Below are positions 8,030 to 15,326 of a DNA stretch of 25,818 bases, piece by piece. The stretch is from an uncultured Neisseria sp. GTDB taxonomy: Bacteria; Pseudomonadota; Gammaproteobacteria; Burkholderiales; Neisseriaceae. The notes beneath the pieces were generated by a model. The model ran no database searches. It saw only the letters and a list, made by a program, of their open reading frames with translations, and was not told the DNA's origin. The translations under genes and the position numbers were made by a program. The stretch lies in assembly GCA_947097615.1 (NCBI GenBank), contig CAMURX010000005.1:1-25818 (forward strand). Direction: 5' to 3'. How positions within the stretch are numbered: the first letter of the stretch is position 1; each line of letters begins with the position of its first letter.

Positions 8030-8812
8030 ATGAAAAATACATTGAAAAAATGGATTGTTGCCTTCGCATTGGCAACACCGGTTATCGCTGGCGCCAGCGG
8101 CCACGCGAACTATGAAAAAGTAGACATCGACTTGGGCGACCAGGTCAGCCTGCAGCGCGGCGCGCAGATTTTCACCAACTACTGCCTGTCGTGCCACTCG
8201 GCCAGCAATATGCGTTTCAACCGCTTGCAGGACATCGGCCTGACCGAAGAGCAGATTAAAGAAAATCTGATGTTCACCACCGACAAAGTCGGCGACGTCA
8301 TGCACGCGGCCATGAGCCCGGCCGACGGCAAAAAATGGTTTGGCGCCGCGCCGCCCGATTTGTCGTTGATCGCCCGCTCGCGCGGTGCGGACTACCTCTA
8401 CGCCTATATGCGCGGCTTCTATAAAGATCCGACCCGCCCCACCGGCTGGAACAACACCGTCTTCGACAAAGTCGGCATGCCGCACCCGCTGTGGCAGCAA
8501 CAGGGAGTCCGCGCGGTCGAACTCGATGCCAAAGGCCAGCCCGTGATGGTGCAAGACGAACACGGCAATTTGGTGCCCAAGCTGAATTGGGAATCCGTCG
8601 GCACCATGACCCGCAAAACGCCCGACGGCAAAGTCATTACCAAAGAGTACGACGACTACGCCAAAGACCTGGTGGCCTTCATGGTGTACATGGGCGAACC
8701 CGCCCAAGTCGAGCGCAAGCAGATCGGCTACATCGTGATGATCTTCCTCTTGGCCGTGATGCTGCCTCTGGCCTACTTCCTGAAAAAGGAATATTGGAAA
8801 GACGTGCACTAA
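8030..8812 (+). CDS. petC: Cytochrome c1 subunit of the bc1 complex
   Basis: 260-residue cytochrome c1. It has an N-terminal signal peptide (MKNTLKKWIVAFALATPVIA), a covalent haem motif CLSCH near residue 50, and a single C-terminal membrane anchor (KQIGYIVMIFLLAVMLPLAY) followed by positive residues. The haem domain therefore faces the periplasm. The ATG at 8030 is used because GAGGGCGG precedes it and the signal peptide begins there; an upstream in-frame codon would overlap petB. Last gene of petABC, closed by a classic non-DUS terminator. Confidence 0.95.
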   Translation: MKNTLKKWIVAFALATPVIAGASGHANYEKVDIDLGDQVSLQRGAQIFTNYCLSCHSASNMRFNRLQDIGLTEEQIKENLMFTTDKVGDVMHAAMSPADGKKWFGAAPPDLSLIARSRGADYLYAYMRGFYKDPTRPTGWNNTVFDKVGMPHPLWQQQGVRAVELDAKGQPVMVQDEHGNLVPKLNWESVGTMTRKTPDGKVITKEYDDYAKDLVAFMVYMGEPAQVERKQIGYIVMIFLLAVMLPLAYFLKKEYWKDVH

Positions 8813-8823
8813 GCGGCGCAACG

Positions 8824-8849
8824 AAAGCGGGGGTAACCCCGCTTTTTGA
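8824..8849 (+). terminator. Rho-independent terminator of petABC
   Basis: Stem AAAGCGGGG / CCCCGCTTT (8824-8832 and 8837-8845), loop GTAA, followed by T5-GA-T6. It contains no uptake sequence, unlike most terminators in this window. Confidence 0.9.
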
Positions 8850-8910
8850 TTTTTTCAATTTGAAAACATAGCGTTATAGCCGTTTTCTGGCGTTTTCAGA
8901 CGGCCTTGTG

Positions 8911-8916
8911 TACAAT
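8911..8916 (+). promoter_or_regulatory. Candidate sspA promoter -10
   Basis: TACAAT directly follows an inverted DUS word (8896-8907), 72 bp upstream of the sspA start. No convincing -35 is visible. Confidence 0.35.
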
Positions 8917-8988
8917 ATCCTTATTTTTCAATCACATCATGTCCGCCGCGTGCGGATATGCGTTTTAATCGAACAGGAGCAAACCATC

Positions 8989-9594
8989 ATGATGATTCTG
9001 TATTCCGGCATTACCTGCCCGTTCAGCCACCGCTGCCGCTTCGTCCTCTACGAAAAAGGTATGGATTTCGAAATCAAAGACGTGGATATTTTCAACAAGC
9101 CCGAAGATCTAGCGGTAATGAATCCCTACAACCAAGTGCCGGTGCTGGTGGAGCGCGACCTCATCCTCTATGAATCCAATATCATCAACGAATACATCGA
9201 CGAGCGCTTCCCCCATCCGCAGCTGATGCCGGGCGACCCCGTGCAGCGCGGTCGCGGCCGTTTGGTGCTGTTCCGCATGGAGCGCGAATTGTTTAGCCAT
9301 GTCCAAGTGCTCGAAGCGCCCGAATCCACGTCCAAAGAACAGGCCAAAGCGCGCGAAGCCGTATCGCAGGGGCTGACCCTGCTTGCCCCCGCCTTCACCA
9401 AAAACAAATACGTGATGGGCGACGATTTCTCCATGATCGACGTAGCCATCGCCCCACTGCTGTGGCGTCTCGACCACTACGACATCAAACTCGGCAAAAA
9501 CGCCGCGCCGCTTTTGAAATACGCCGAACGCCTGTTCCAGCGCGAAGCCTTCATCGAAGCGCTCACCCCCGCCGAAAAAGCCATGCGCCGCTGA
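8989..9594 (+). CDS. sspA: Stringent starvation protein A (GST-fold RNA polymerase-associated protein)
   Basis: 201 residues with a glutathione S-transferase fold. SspA binds RNA polymerase and alters promoter use; it does not act as a GST. The N-terminal thioredoxin-like part carries SGITCPFSHRCRFVLYEKG, then NPYNQVPVLVERDLILYESNIINEYIDERFP, then an all-helical C-terminal domain with the FSMIDVAIAPLLWRLDHY block. AGGAG lies 8 bp before the ATG at 8989; an adjacent ATG at 8992 is an equally coded alternative. The gene is followed after 10 bp by sspB, the conserved sspAB pair, which supports the assignment. Confidence 0.93.
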   Translation: MMILYSGITCPFSHRCRFVLYEKGMDFEIKDVDIFNKPEDLAVMNPYNQVPVLVERDLILYESNIINEYIDERFPHPQLMPGDPVQRGRGRLVLFRMERELFSHVQVLEAPESTSKEQAKAREAVSQGLTLLAPAFTKNKYVMGDDFSMIDVAIAPLLWRLDHYDIKLGKNAAPLLKYAERLFQREAFIEALTPAEKAMRR

Positions 9595-9604
9595 GGAAAA
9601 CGTC

Positions 9605-10057
9605 ATGAGCAGCAGCACCAAACCCTATCTTCTGCGCGCGCTGTACGAATGGTGCAACGACAACGGCTACACCGCCCACATCGCCGCCTGGGTCAACGGG
9701 CACACCCAAGTACCCATGCAGTATGTGCGTGACGGCGAAATCGTCCTCAACATCGGCCCGAACGCCGCCCGCAACCTCACGATAGACAACGAATGGGTCA
9801 GCTTCTCCGCCCGTTTCTCCGGCGTCGCGCACGACATCTGGATACCCGTCGGCCACATCTCCGGCATCTTCGCCCGCGAAACCGGCGAAGGCATGGGCTT
9901 TGAAGTCGAGCCCTACGAGCCCGAAGAAGGCACGGAAGCGGCAGAACAGCCCGCTGCCGAGAGGCCGTCTGAAAATGCTCCCGATGCCCAAGCGCCCGAT
10001 GGTAAACAGCCCGATGGCGGCACGGAAAAGAAAAAAGTTTTGAAATTCGTCAAATAA
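9605..10057 (+). CDS. sspB: ClpXP specificity-enhancing factor SspB
   Basis: 150-residue adaptor that delivers ssrA-tagged proteins to ClpXP. The folded substrate-binding domain (about residues 1-105: YLLRALYEWCNDNGYTAHI, GEIVLNIGPNAARNL, FSARFSGVAHDIWIPVGHISGIFARE) is followed by an acidic, disordered linker and a terminal LKFVK motif, the ClpX-binding tail in known SspB proteins. A DUS at 9962-9973 lies in the linker and is read as ERPSEN, which suggests the tolerant linker has absorbed an uptake word. Probably co-transcribed with sspA. Confidence 0.93.
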   Translation: MSSSTKPYLLRALYEWCNDNGYTAHIAAWVNGHTQVPMQYVRDGEIVLNIGPNAARNLTIDNEWVSFSARFSGVAHDIWIPVGHISGIFARETGEGMGFEVEPYEPEEGTEAAEQPAAERPSENAPDAQAPDGKQPDGGTEKKKVLKFVK

Positions 10058-10068
10058 ACCGAAACGGG

Positions 10069-10098
10069 AGGCCGTCTGAACACTTTCAGACGGCCTTT
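10069..10098 (+). terminator. DUS-pair terminator after sspB
   Basis: Inverted AG-DUS words at 10069-10080 and 10085-10096 with a 4-nt loop and a short T run. It lies 11 bp after the sspB stop. Confidence 0.8.
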
Positions 10099-10129
10099 AA
10101 ACCGCTTCCAAACGCAAGGAACGCACAAC

Positions 10130-11101
10130 ATGACCGCAGCACCGAGCATCGGCTCACCCCTGTTTTACGGCGTATTCGCCGCCGCCGTCCTCGCCATGAT
10201 CGCCATCGACATGCTGACGCTGAAAAAAAGCGGCGCCCACAAAATCAGCAGCAAAGAAGCTCTGGCCTGGACAATAGTGTGGATCGCCGTCTCCTGCGCC
10301 TTCGCCGGCTGGCTCTACTGGGAAATCGCCCATAATCAAGCCTACGGCCACGAATTGGCGAAAACCAAAGTCATGGAATACTTCACCGGCTACGTTTTGG
10401 AAAAATCGCTGGCGGTAGACAATCTCTTCGTCTTCCTCATGATCTTCGGCTACTTCAAAGTGCCGCCACAATACCAGCACCGCGTCCTGCTCTACGGCGT
10501 GTTCGGCGCCATCGTCCTGCGCGCCCTCATGATTTTCGTCGGTGCCGTCCTCATCAGCCGCTTTGAATGGATACTGTATTTCTTCGGCGCCTTTCTGCTC
10601 TACACCGGCATCAAAATGATTAAGCAGGGCGACGACGATGCGGAAGACCTGTCGCAAAACAAAATCCTGCAATGGCTGCAAAAACACATCCGCGTCAGCA
10701 AAAACCTCAACGGCGAAAAATTCTTCACCCGTGAAAACGGCCGCCGCATGGCCACCCCGCTGCTGCTTGTGCTGGTGATGGTGGAACTGAGCGACGTCGT
10801 CTTTGCCGTCGACAGCATTCCCGCCGTCTTCGCCGTCACCACCGACCCCTTCATCGTTCTCACCTCCAACATCTTCGCCATCCTCGGCCTGCGCGCCATG
10901 TACTTTCTGCTCGCCGACATGGCCGACCGCTTCGTCTTCCTCAACTACGGCCTCGCCTTCGTCCTCAGCTTCATCGGCATCAAAATGCTTATCATGCACT
11001 GGATACACATTCCCGTCGGCACCTCGCTGGCCGTCGTCTTCGGCGCAATCGGCGCCTCCATCCTCATCTCGCTTGCCTACGACCGCCGCAAAAGAGGCTG
11101 A
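10130..11101 (+). CDS. TerC/Alx-family membrane protein
   Basis: 323 residues with about nine hydrophobic helices. Characteristic TerC motifs are present: EKSLAVDNLFVFLMIF in the first half and MVELSDVVFAVDSIPAVFAVTTDPFIVLTSN in the second; the acidic residues inside membrane helices are the presumed metal site. Length and layout match the Alx branch, which has been linked to manganese export and pH stress in E. coli, whereas short TerC proteins belong to tellurium resistance. AAGGA lies 9 bp before the ATG. No yybP-ykoY-type manganese riboswitch is visible in the 72-bp leader. The substrate is inferred, not shown. Confidence 0.85.
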   Translation: MTAAPSIGSPLFYGVFAAAVLAMIAIDMLTLKKSGAHKISSKEALAWTIVWIAVSCAFAGWLYWEIAHNQAYGHELAKTKVMEYFTGYVLEKSLAVDNLFVFLMIFGYFKVPPQYQHRVLLYGVFGAIVLRALMIFVGAVLISRFEWILYFFGAFLLYTGIKMIKQGDDDAEDLSQNKILQWLQKHIRVSKNLNGEKFFTRENGRRMATPLLLVLVMVELSDVVFAVDSIPAVFAVTTDPFIVLTSNIFAILGLRAMYFLLADMADRFVFLNYGLAFVLSFIGIKMLIMHWIHIPVGTSLAVVFGAIGASILISLAYDRRKRG

Positions 11102-11117
11102 ACGGCAGACAGGCAAG

Positions 11118-11160
11118 AGGCCGTCTGAAAATCATATTTTGGTTTTCAGACGGCCGTTTT
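11118..11160 (+). terminator. DUS-pair terminator after the terC-like gene
   Basis: 13-bp stem (GGCCGTCTGAAAA at 11119-11131 against 11143-11155), loop of 11, then GTTTTGT. Confidence 0.8.
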
Positions 11161-11280
11161 GTATCGTATGTAGGTGTATCGCATAGCAACGCACGCAGTT
11201 TGCAGCTTTGGTACAGCGTCCACCAATGTTTAAAAGAGCCGTTTCAACGGAGTGCAAAACCACTAATCAGCAATACGGAA

Positions 11281-11345
11281 AGGCCGTCTGAAACACCTGA
11301 TTCGGGTTTTAACTTCGTTGAAGCTGCGCTTTCAGACGACCTTTT
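11281..11345 (+). terminator. Imperfect DUS hairpin with a mucosa-type DUS
   Basis: AGGCCGTCTGAA (11281-11292) faces TTCAGACGACCT (11331-11342), the reverse complement of AGGTCGTCTGAA, so the stem has one G-T wobble. A T5 run follows. No gene lies directly upstream, so its role as a terminator is uncertain. Confidence 0.4.
11307..11342 (-). repeat. DUS-linked 35-bp repeat, copy 3 (inverted)
   Basis: On the minus strand this reads AGGTCGTCTGAA followed by AGCGCAGCTTCAACGAAGTT and AAAA, matching the modules at 722-755 and 21461-21497 with few changes. Confidence 0.6.
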
Positions 11346-11457
11346 TGTTACGGAAATGAAAGCACGCTTGTTCCCATGCCTGCAGGTGTTTTGACATTTT
11401 CTGCCGTTTTCATATTTTTAACGCGCGTTGGGAAAAATTTTTTTGTTTTATTCGGTA

Positions 11458-11482
11458 TAAAATTGCAAAGTATACAATTTTA
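11458..11482 (+). promoter_or_regulatory. 25-bp palindrome and -10 region before the Nramp-like gene
   Basis: Perfect 8-bp arms TAAAATTG (11458-11465) and CAATTTTA (11475-11482) flank the 9-nt centre CAAAGTATA. A TATACA -10 (11471-11476) lies inside it, with TTATTC 17 bp upstream as a possible -35. A dyad over a -10 box next to a metal-transporter-like gene is what a metalloregulator operator (MntR or Fur type) looks like. It is not an exact match to a consensus that I can recall. Confidence 0.5.
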
Positions 11483-11551
11483 CCTTGTGCGGCTTTGCGT
11501 TAAACTGCCGCCGTTTGAGATTACAGAGGCCGTCTGAAAGGCGGAAAGAAC

Positions 11552-12811
11552 ATGTCTGAAAACACACCCGCAGTTTCCACCTGGCAAACCCGCCTGCGCG
11601 CGCTGGGGCCGGGCATTCTGATGGCTTCGGCCGCCATCGGCGGTTCGCACCTGATCGCCTCGACGCAGGCGGGCGCGCTCTACGGCTGGCAGCTGGCGCT
11701 GATTATCGTGCTGACCAATCTGTTCAAATATCCTTTTTTCCGTTTCAGCGCGCATTACACGCTCGACAGCGGCAAAAGCCTGATTGAGGGCTACGCCGAG
11801 AAAAGCCGCGCCTATCTTTGGGTGTTTCTCGTGATGTGCTTTTTGTCGTCCACCATCAGCACGGGCGCGGTGGCGCTGCTGACTGCCGCCATCGTCAAAA
11901 TGGCCGTGCCTTCGCTGCCGTTTTCCGTCGGCGTGTTGTCGGTGATCGTGGTCGGCTCGTGCGTGCTGATTCTGCTCACCGGCCGCTACAAGGCTTTAGA
12001 CAATCTGTCGAAAATCATTGTGGTCAGCCTCAGCATCACCACCGTGGCCGCCGCCACCATCGCCGCATCGAAGGGCATGCAGATGAAGCCCGATTTTGTC
12101 GAACCCTCGCCGTGGACGCTGGCCGGACTCGGTTTCATCATCGCCCTGATGGGCTGGATGCCCGCGCCGATTGAAATTTCCGCCATCAATTCGCTGTGGG
12201 TGACGGCCAAGCAGAAAAGCGACCCCGCCAGCTACCGCGACGGCATGTTCGATTTCAACGTCGGCTACATCACCAGCGCCGTGCTGGCTGTCGTTTTCCT
12301 CGCGCTGGGCGCATTCGTGCAATACGGCAACGGCGAGGCGGTGCAGATGGCGGGCGGCAAATACGTCGGCCAGCTTATCAATATGTACACCGGCACCATC
12401 GGCGGCTGGTCGCGGCCGCTGGTCGGCTTTATCGCCTTCGCCTGCATGTTCGGCACGACGATTACCGTGATCGACGGCTATGCCCGCGCCGTGGCCGAAT
12501 CCGTGCGCCTTGTGCGCGGCCGCGAAAGCTTCCGCACGCGCGAGCTGCTGGGCTGGATAGGCTGGGTGTCCTTCTCCGGCCTCGCCCTGATTCTGTGGTT
12601 CGACAGCGCGCTGGCCGAGCTGCTCAAATTCGCCATGATTTCCGCCTTCCTCGCCGCCCCCGTTTTCGCCTGGCTCAACTACCGTCTGGTGCGCGGCGAC
12701 AAAAAACACCGGCTCACCCCCGCCATGAACGCGCTGGCCGTGGTCGGGCTGGTGTATCTCGTCGGCTTTGCCGTGCTGTTTGTGTTGAACGAAAGCGGCA
12801 TTCTCGCCTGA
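11552..12811 (+). CDS. Nramp-like membrane transporter lacking the canonical DPGN motif
   Basis: 419 residues, about eleven hydrophobic segments, with the Nramp/MntH pattern GPGILMA at the start of helix 1. Canonical Nramp proteins bind metal through DPGN in helix 1 and MPH in helix 6. Here the aligned helix-1 residues are GGSH (30-33), so the metal-binding Asp and Asn are missing, while helix 6 has MPAP (203-206), keeping the Met but not the His. It belongs to a divergent Nramp branch, and Mn2+/Fe2+ transport cannot be assumed. A DUS lies 20 bp before the ATG, with GGCGGAAAG as a weak ribosome binding site. Transcribed alone; a DUS terminator follows. Family membership is secure, substrate unknown. 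Confidence 0.85.
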   Translation: MSENTPAVSTWQTRLRALGPGILMASAAIGGSHLIASTQAGALYGWQLALIIVLTNLFKYPFFRFSAHYTLDSGKSLIEGYAEKSRAYLWVFLVMCFLSSTISTGAVALLTAAIVKMAVPSLPFSVGVLSVIVVGSCVLILLTGRYKALDNLSKIIVVSLSITTVAAATIAASKGMQMKPDFVEPSPWTLAGLGFIIALMGWMPAPIEISAINSLWVTAKQKSDPASYRDGMFDFNVGYITSAVLAVVFLALGAFVQYGNGEAVQMAGGKYVGQLINMYTGTIGGWSRPLVGFIAFACMFGTTITVIDGYARAVAESVRLVRGRESFRTRELLGWIGWVSFSGLALILWFDSALAELLKFAMISAFLAAPVFAWLNYRLVRGDKKHRLTPAMNALAVVGLVYLVGFAVLFVLNESGILA

Positions 12812-12824
12812 CGGGTGCAGGCGC

Positions 12825-12871
12825 AAGGCCGTCTGAAACTGCTTTCCACTGCGCTTTCAGACGGCCTTTTT
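12825..12871 (+). terminator. DUS-pair terminator after the Nramp-like gene
   Basis: 14-bp stem (12825-12838 against 12855-12868) with a 16-nt loop and a T5 run. Confidence 0.85.
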
Positions 12872-12889
12872 CCGTCGTCTTCCCACATC

Positions 12890-12932
12890 GGGGTGCGGCG
12901 AAGCCGTAGATTTTTTATTTTGACTCACTATA
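12890..12932 (+). mobile_element. Solo right end of the TATAGTG MITE
   Basis: GCCGTAGATTTTTT then TGACTCACTATA resembles the right end of the 753-895 element (GCCGCAGATTTTT then TGGCTCACTATA), and similarity continues weakly upstream to about 12890. The left half is missing. The end sits 32 bp before the lpxL ATG and supplies a TATACAAT at 12929-12936 that could serve as its -10 box. Confidence 0.55.
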
Positions 12933-12964
12933 CAATCGCGGCCGAACCAACCCGCCCCAACGCC

Positions 12965-13849
12965 ATGCAAAGCCTCGTTTTCTTTCTTTTCCGCCTCTTC
13001 GCCGCCCTGCCGCTGCGCCTTTTGCACCGCATTGCGCATTTCTGGGGCGGCCTTGCCTTTTACATCCTGCGCGAAGACCGCGACCGCATCCGCGCCAACC
13101 TGCAAACCGCCGCCCTGCCGAGTAGCGACGAAGCCGTCAAAACCATTCTGCGTGAAACCGCCAAAGGCGGCTTGGAGCTGCCCGTCGCCTTTTTCAGACG
13201 GCCTGAAGAAATCGAAGCCCTCTTCAAAGCGGTACACGGCTGGGAACACGTCGGACAGGCGCTGGCCGAAGGGCGCGGCCTGCTTTTTATCACGCCGCAT
13301 CTGGGCAGCTACGATTTGGCTGGGCGCTACATCAGCCAGCGTCTGCCCTTTCCGCTGACCGCCATGTACAAACCGCCGAAAATCAAAGCTTTCGACGCCG
13401 TGATGCAGGCGGGGCGCGTGCGCGGCAAAGGTAAAACCGCGCCCACCAACATCCAGGGCGTCAAACAAATCATCAAAACCCTGCGCGCGGGCGAAGCCGC
13501 CATCGTTTTGCCCGACCACGTGCCCGCGCCGGAAGAGGGTGGCGACGGCGTTTGGGCGCCCTTCTTCGGCCGCCCCGCCTACACCATGACCCTTGCCGGC
13601 AAACTCGCGCAGGTGAAAAACGTCGCCGCCTTTTTCTTCTGCGGCGAGCGCCTGCCCAACGGGCAGGGCTTTGTCCTCCACATCGAACCCCTGCGCGGCA
13701 CGCTCAACGGCGACAAGGCACACGACGCCCGCATCATCAACGAAAACACCGAATACTGGATACGCCGCTTCCCGCAGCAATATCTCTTCGCCTACAACCG
13801 TTACAAACAGCCCGCCGGTGCGCCCGAGCCGCCCGCAGCGGCAGAATAA
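12965..13849 (+). CDS. lpxL: Lipid A late acyltransferase, LpxL/HtrB type
   Basis: 294-residue member of the lysophospholipid/lipid A acyltransferase family, which adds a secondary acyl chain (laurate or myristate) to lipid A at the inner face of the cytoplasmic membrane. An N-terminal hydrophobic segment (about 3-20) precedes the catalytic H-x4-D motif HLGSYD at residues 112-117. Further family blocks are TAMYKPPKIKAFD, GVKQIIKTLRAGEAAIVLPDHVP, and FPQQYLFAYNRYK near the end. The ATG at 12965 matches the start of neisserial homologues; there is no strong ribosome binding site. A DUS at 13193 is translated inside FFRRPE. Neisseria has more than one paralogue, and which one this is cannot be settled here. 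Confidence 0.88.
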   Translation: MQSLVFFLFRLFAALPLRLLHRIAHFWGGLAFYILREDRDRIRANLQTAALPSSDEAVKTILRETAKGGLELPVAFFRRPEEIEALFKAVHGWEHVGQALAEGRGLLFITPHLGSYDLAGRYISQRLPFPLTAMYKPPKIKAFDAVMQAGRVRGKGKTAPTNIQGVKQIIKTLRAGEAAIVLPDHVPAPEEGGDGVWAPFFGRPAYTMTLAGKLAQVKNVAAFFFCGERLPNGQGFVLHIEPLRGTLNGDKAHDARIINENTEYWIRRFPQQYLFAYNRYKQPAGAPEPPAAAE

Positions 13850-13853
13850 AACG

Positions 13854-13881
13854 AGGCCGTCTGAACGCTTTCAAACGGCCT
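13854..13881 (+). terminator. Imperfect DUS hairpin after lpxL
   Basis: AGGCCGTCTGAA faces TTCAAACGGCCT with one mismatch and a 4-nt loop, 4 bp after the lpxL stop. There is no T run, so it is probably weak. Confidence 0.5.
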
Positions 13882-13950
13882 GCAATACAAACAACGTTAT
13901 GCTTATTAAGGACTTAAAAATAAGGTCATTACATTAAGGGAGGGAAAAAA

Positions 13951-14217
13951 ATGTCGAATCCGTTTTTATTGAAACTGCTTTTGATGCTGGCAGCCGGCTA
14001 TCTGATTGGCCTGACGGCGCGCGCGCTGCTGCCGGGCGACAACGGCATGGGCTTTTTGCGCACCTGGCTGCTGGGCACGGTCGGCGTGCTGACGGCTTAC
14101 GGCGTCTGCTATTTCTTCGGCTGGCTCGAGTTCTACCACCGCAATGTCTACACCTCCGTGACCGCCATCCTGCTTGGCACGATGGTGTGGATTCCCTTGT
14201 TCCGCCGTAGGGCGTAG
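13951..14217 (+). CDS. Small membrane protein, possibly GlsB/YeaQ/YmgE-like
   Basis: 88 residues with three hydrophobic segments (about 7-27, 35-55, 64-83). A GGGAGGG ribosome binding site precedes the ATG. The pattern GYLIGLTARALLPGDNGMGFLRTWLLGTVGVLTA resembles the transglycosylase-associated (GlsB/YeaQ/YmgE) family, whose members have a small-residue-rich helix, then ARxLxPG, then LLGxxG. The match is short and the second half, with GWLEFYHRNVY, is not typical, so a function is not assigned. It lies alone between lpxL and the convergent amgK, closed by a strong two-way hairpin. Confidence 0.75.
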   Translation: MSNPFLLKLLLMLAAGYLIGLTARALLPGDNGMGFLRTWLLGTVGVLTAYGVCYFFGWLEFYHRNVYTSVTAILLGTMVWIPLFRRRA

Positions 14218-14238
14218 GGCTTGCCGCTTGGCACAAAA

Positions 14239-14278
14239 AGGCCGTCTGAAAGTGTTCGCCTTCACTTTCAGACGGCCT
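14239..14278. terminator. Bidirectional DUS-pair terminator
   Basis: Perfect 16-bp stem (14239-14254 against 14263-14278), 8-nt loop. It lies between the 88-residue membrane protein gene (+) and amgK (-), which converge here. An A5 run before it gives a T run on the minus strand. Confidence 0.85.
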
Positions 14279-14299
14279 CTGCGTATGTTTGAACAGGTT

Positions 14300-15304
14300 T
14301 TAAAACGTATAACCCGTCTGCAAATCATCATCGCCCACCAAATCGACCAAGAGTGCGTAAAGCGGCGCGAGGTCAACATAGCGGCGGCTGGTGCGGCGCA
14401 GGTAATTGAGAAAACGCGGGATTTCGGGGCGGTATTTGTTTTTGCCGTCGCGGTAGTAGAGCCGCGCGAAGATGCCGGCCACTTTCAAATGCCGCTGCAC
14501 GCCCATCCATTCAAACCAGCGGTAAAACTCGTCAAAATCCTGCGGCACAGGCAAACCGGCGGCGCGGGCCTTTTCCCAGTAGCGGATAACCAAATCCAAC
14601 ACAAACTCTTCTTCCCACTCGATAAACGCGTCGCGCAGCAGCGAAACCAAATCGTAGGAAATCGGGCCGTAGAGCGCGTCTTGGAAATCGAGCACGCCCG
14701 GGCGGCCGCGCGTGAGCATCAGGTTGCGGACGATGTAGTCGCGGTGCACATATACTTTGGGCTGCGCCAAAAGCGGCGGCAGCAGGGTATCGACTGCCTG
14801 CTGCCAGAGCTGGCGCTGTTTGAAATTCAGGGGCTTGCCCAACTCTTTGGCGGCAAACCATTCGGGAAACAGATTGACTTCGCGCAACATGACTTCGCGG
14901 TCGTATTCGGGCAGCACATCGGGCTTGGAGGCCGTCTGAAGCGTTACCAGTTCGTCGATGGCTTCGAGCAGCAGGGTTTTGTGCACAATCTCGCGCGTAT
15001 CGTGCTGCATGGCGGCGAGGTAGGTGGTGTTGCCCAAATCGCTGAGCGCCATAAAGCCCTGCGCCTCGTCGACGTGCAACACCTGCGGCACGTTCACCAT
15101 ATCAAACAGTTTTTGCACTTTGAGATAGGGCGCGACGCTCATTTTGTCGGGCGGCGCGTCCATGCAGATAACGGTATGGCCGTCTGAAAACGTGGCGCGG
15201 AAGTAGCGGCGGAAGTCGGCGTCGGCGGCGGCAAAAGAGAGTTCGAAGGCTTGGTTGGGATAAACGGCGGCGAGCCAGTTTTTCAGTTCGGATTGGCGCT
15301 GCAT
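14300..15304 (-). CDS. amgK: N-acetylmuramate/N-acetylglucosamine kinase AmgK
   Basis: 334-residue aminoglycoside-phosphotransferase-fold kinase. AmgK phosphorylates the anomeric carbon of MurNAc or GlcNAc released during cell-wall recycling, feeding MurU and then UDP-MurNAc synthesis. The catalytic loop HRDYIVRNLM is at residues 187-196 (H187, D189, N194), followed by the metal-binding Asp about 206 in GVLDFQDALYGPISYDLVSLLRD. The ATG at 15304 (MQRQSELKNWL) is chosen because the longer frame would reach into the lptD promoter; no good ribosome binding site is visible. A DUS is present in the gene at 14929. Placement divergent from lptD matches Pseudomonas, but murU, its usual partner there, is not adjacent. 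Confidence 0.88.
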   Translation of the reverse strand: MQRQSELKNWLAAVYPNQAFELSFAAADADFRRYFRATFSDGHTVICMDAPPDKMSVAPYLKVQKLFDMVNVPQVLHVDEAQGFMALSDLGNTTYLAAMQHDTREIVHKTLLLEAIDELVTLQTASKPDVLPEYDREVMLREVNLFPEWFAAKELGKPLNFKQRQLWQQAVDTLLPPLLAQPKVYVHRDYIVRNLMLTRGRPGVLDFQDALYGPISYDLVSLLRDAFIEWEEEFVLDLVIRYWEKARAAGLPVPQDFDEFYRWFEWMGVQRHLKVAGIFARLYYRDGKNKYRPEIPRFLNYLRRTSRRYVDLAPLYALLVDLVGDDDLQTGYTF

Positions 15305-15326
15305 GGCGGGTTTTCGGGGAAATGGT

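Larger units (their letters stand above)
11102..11551. other. 450-bp intergenic region between terC-like and Nramp-like genes
   Basis: It holds a DUS-pair terminator (11118-11160), a second imperfect DUS hairpin (11281-11345), an AT-rich stretch with a perfect interrupted palindrome (11458-11482), and a single DUS at 11528 just before the next start. The stretch 11160-11275 shows nothing recognisable: no open frame with a ribosome binding site and no tRNA. Confidence 0.7.

Noticed and set aside
10058-10129. A manganese riboswitch (yybP-ykoY) before the TerC/Alx-like gene
   Set aside because: The gap is 72 bp and is mostly taken up by a DUS hairpin. There is no room for or sign of the conserved motif.
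11160-11275. A small RNA or tRNA in the gap after the terC-like gene
   Set aside because: No cloverleaf, no clear promoter-terminator pair and no recognisable motif could be found by eye.
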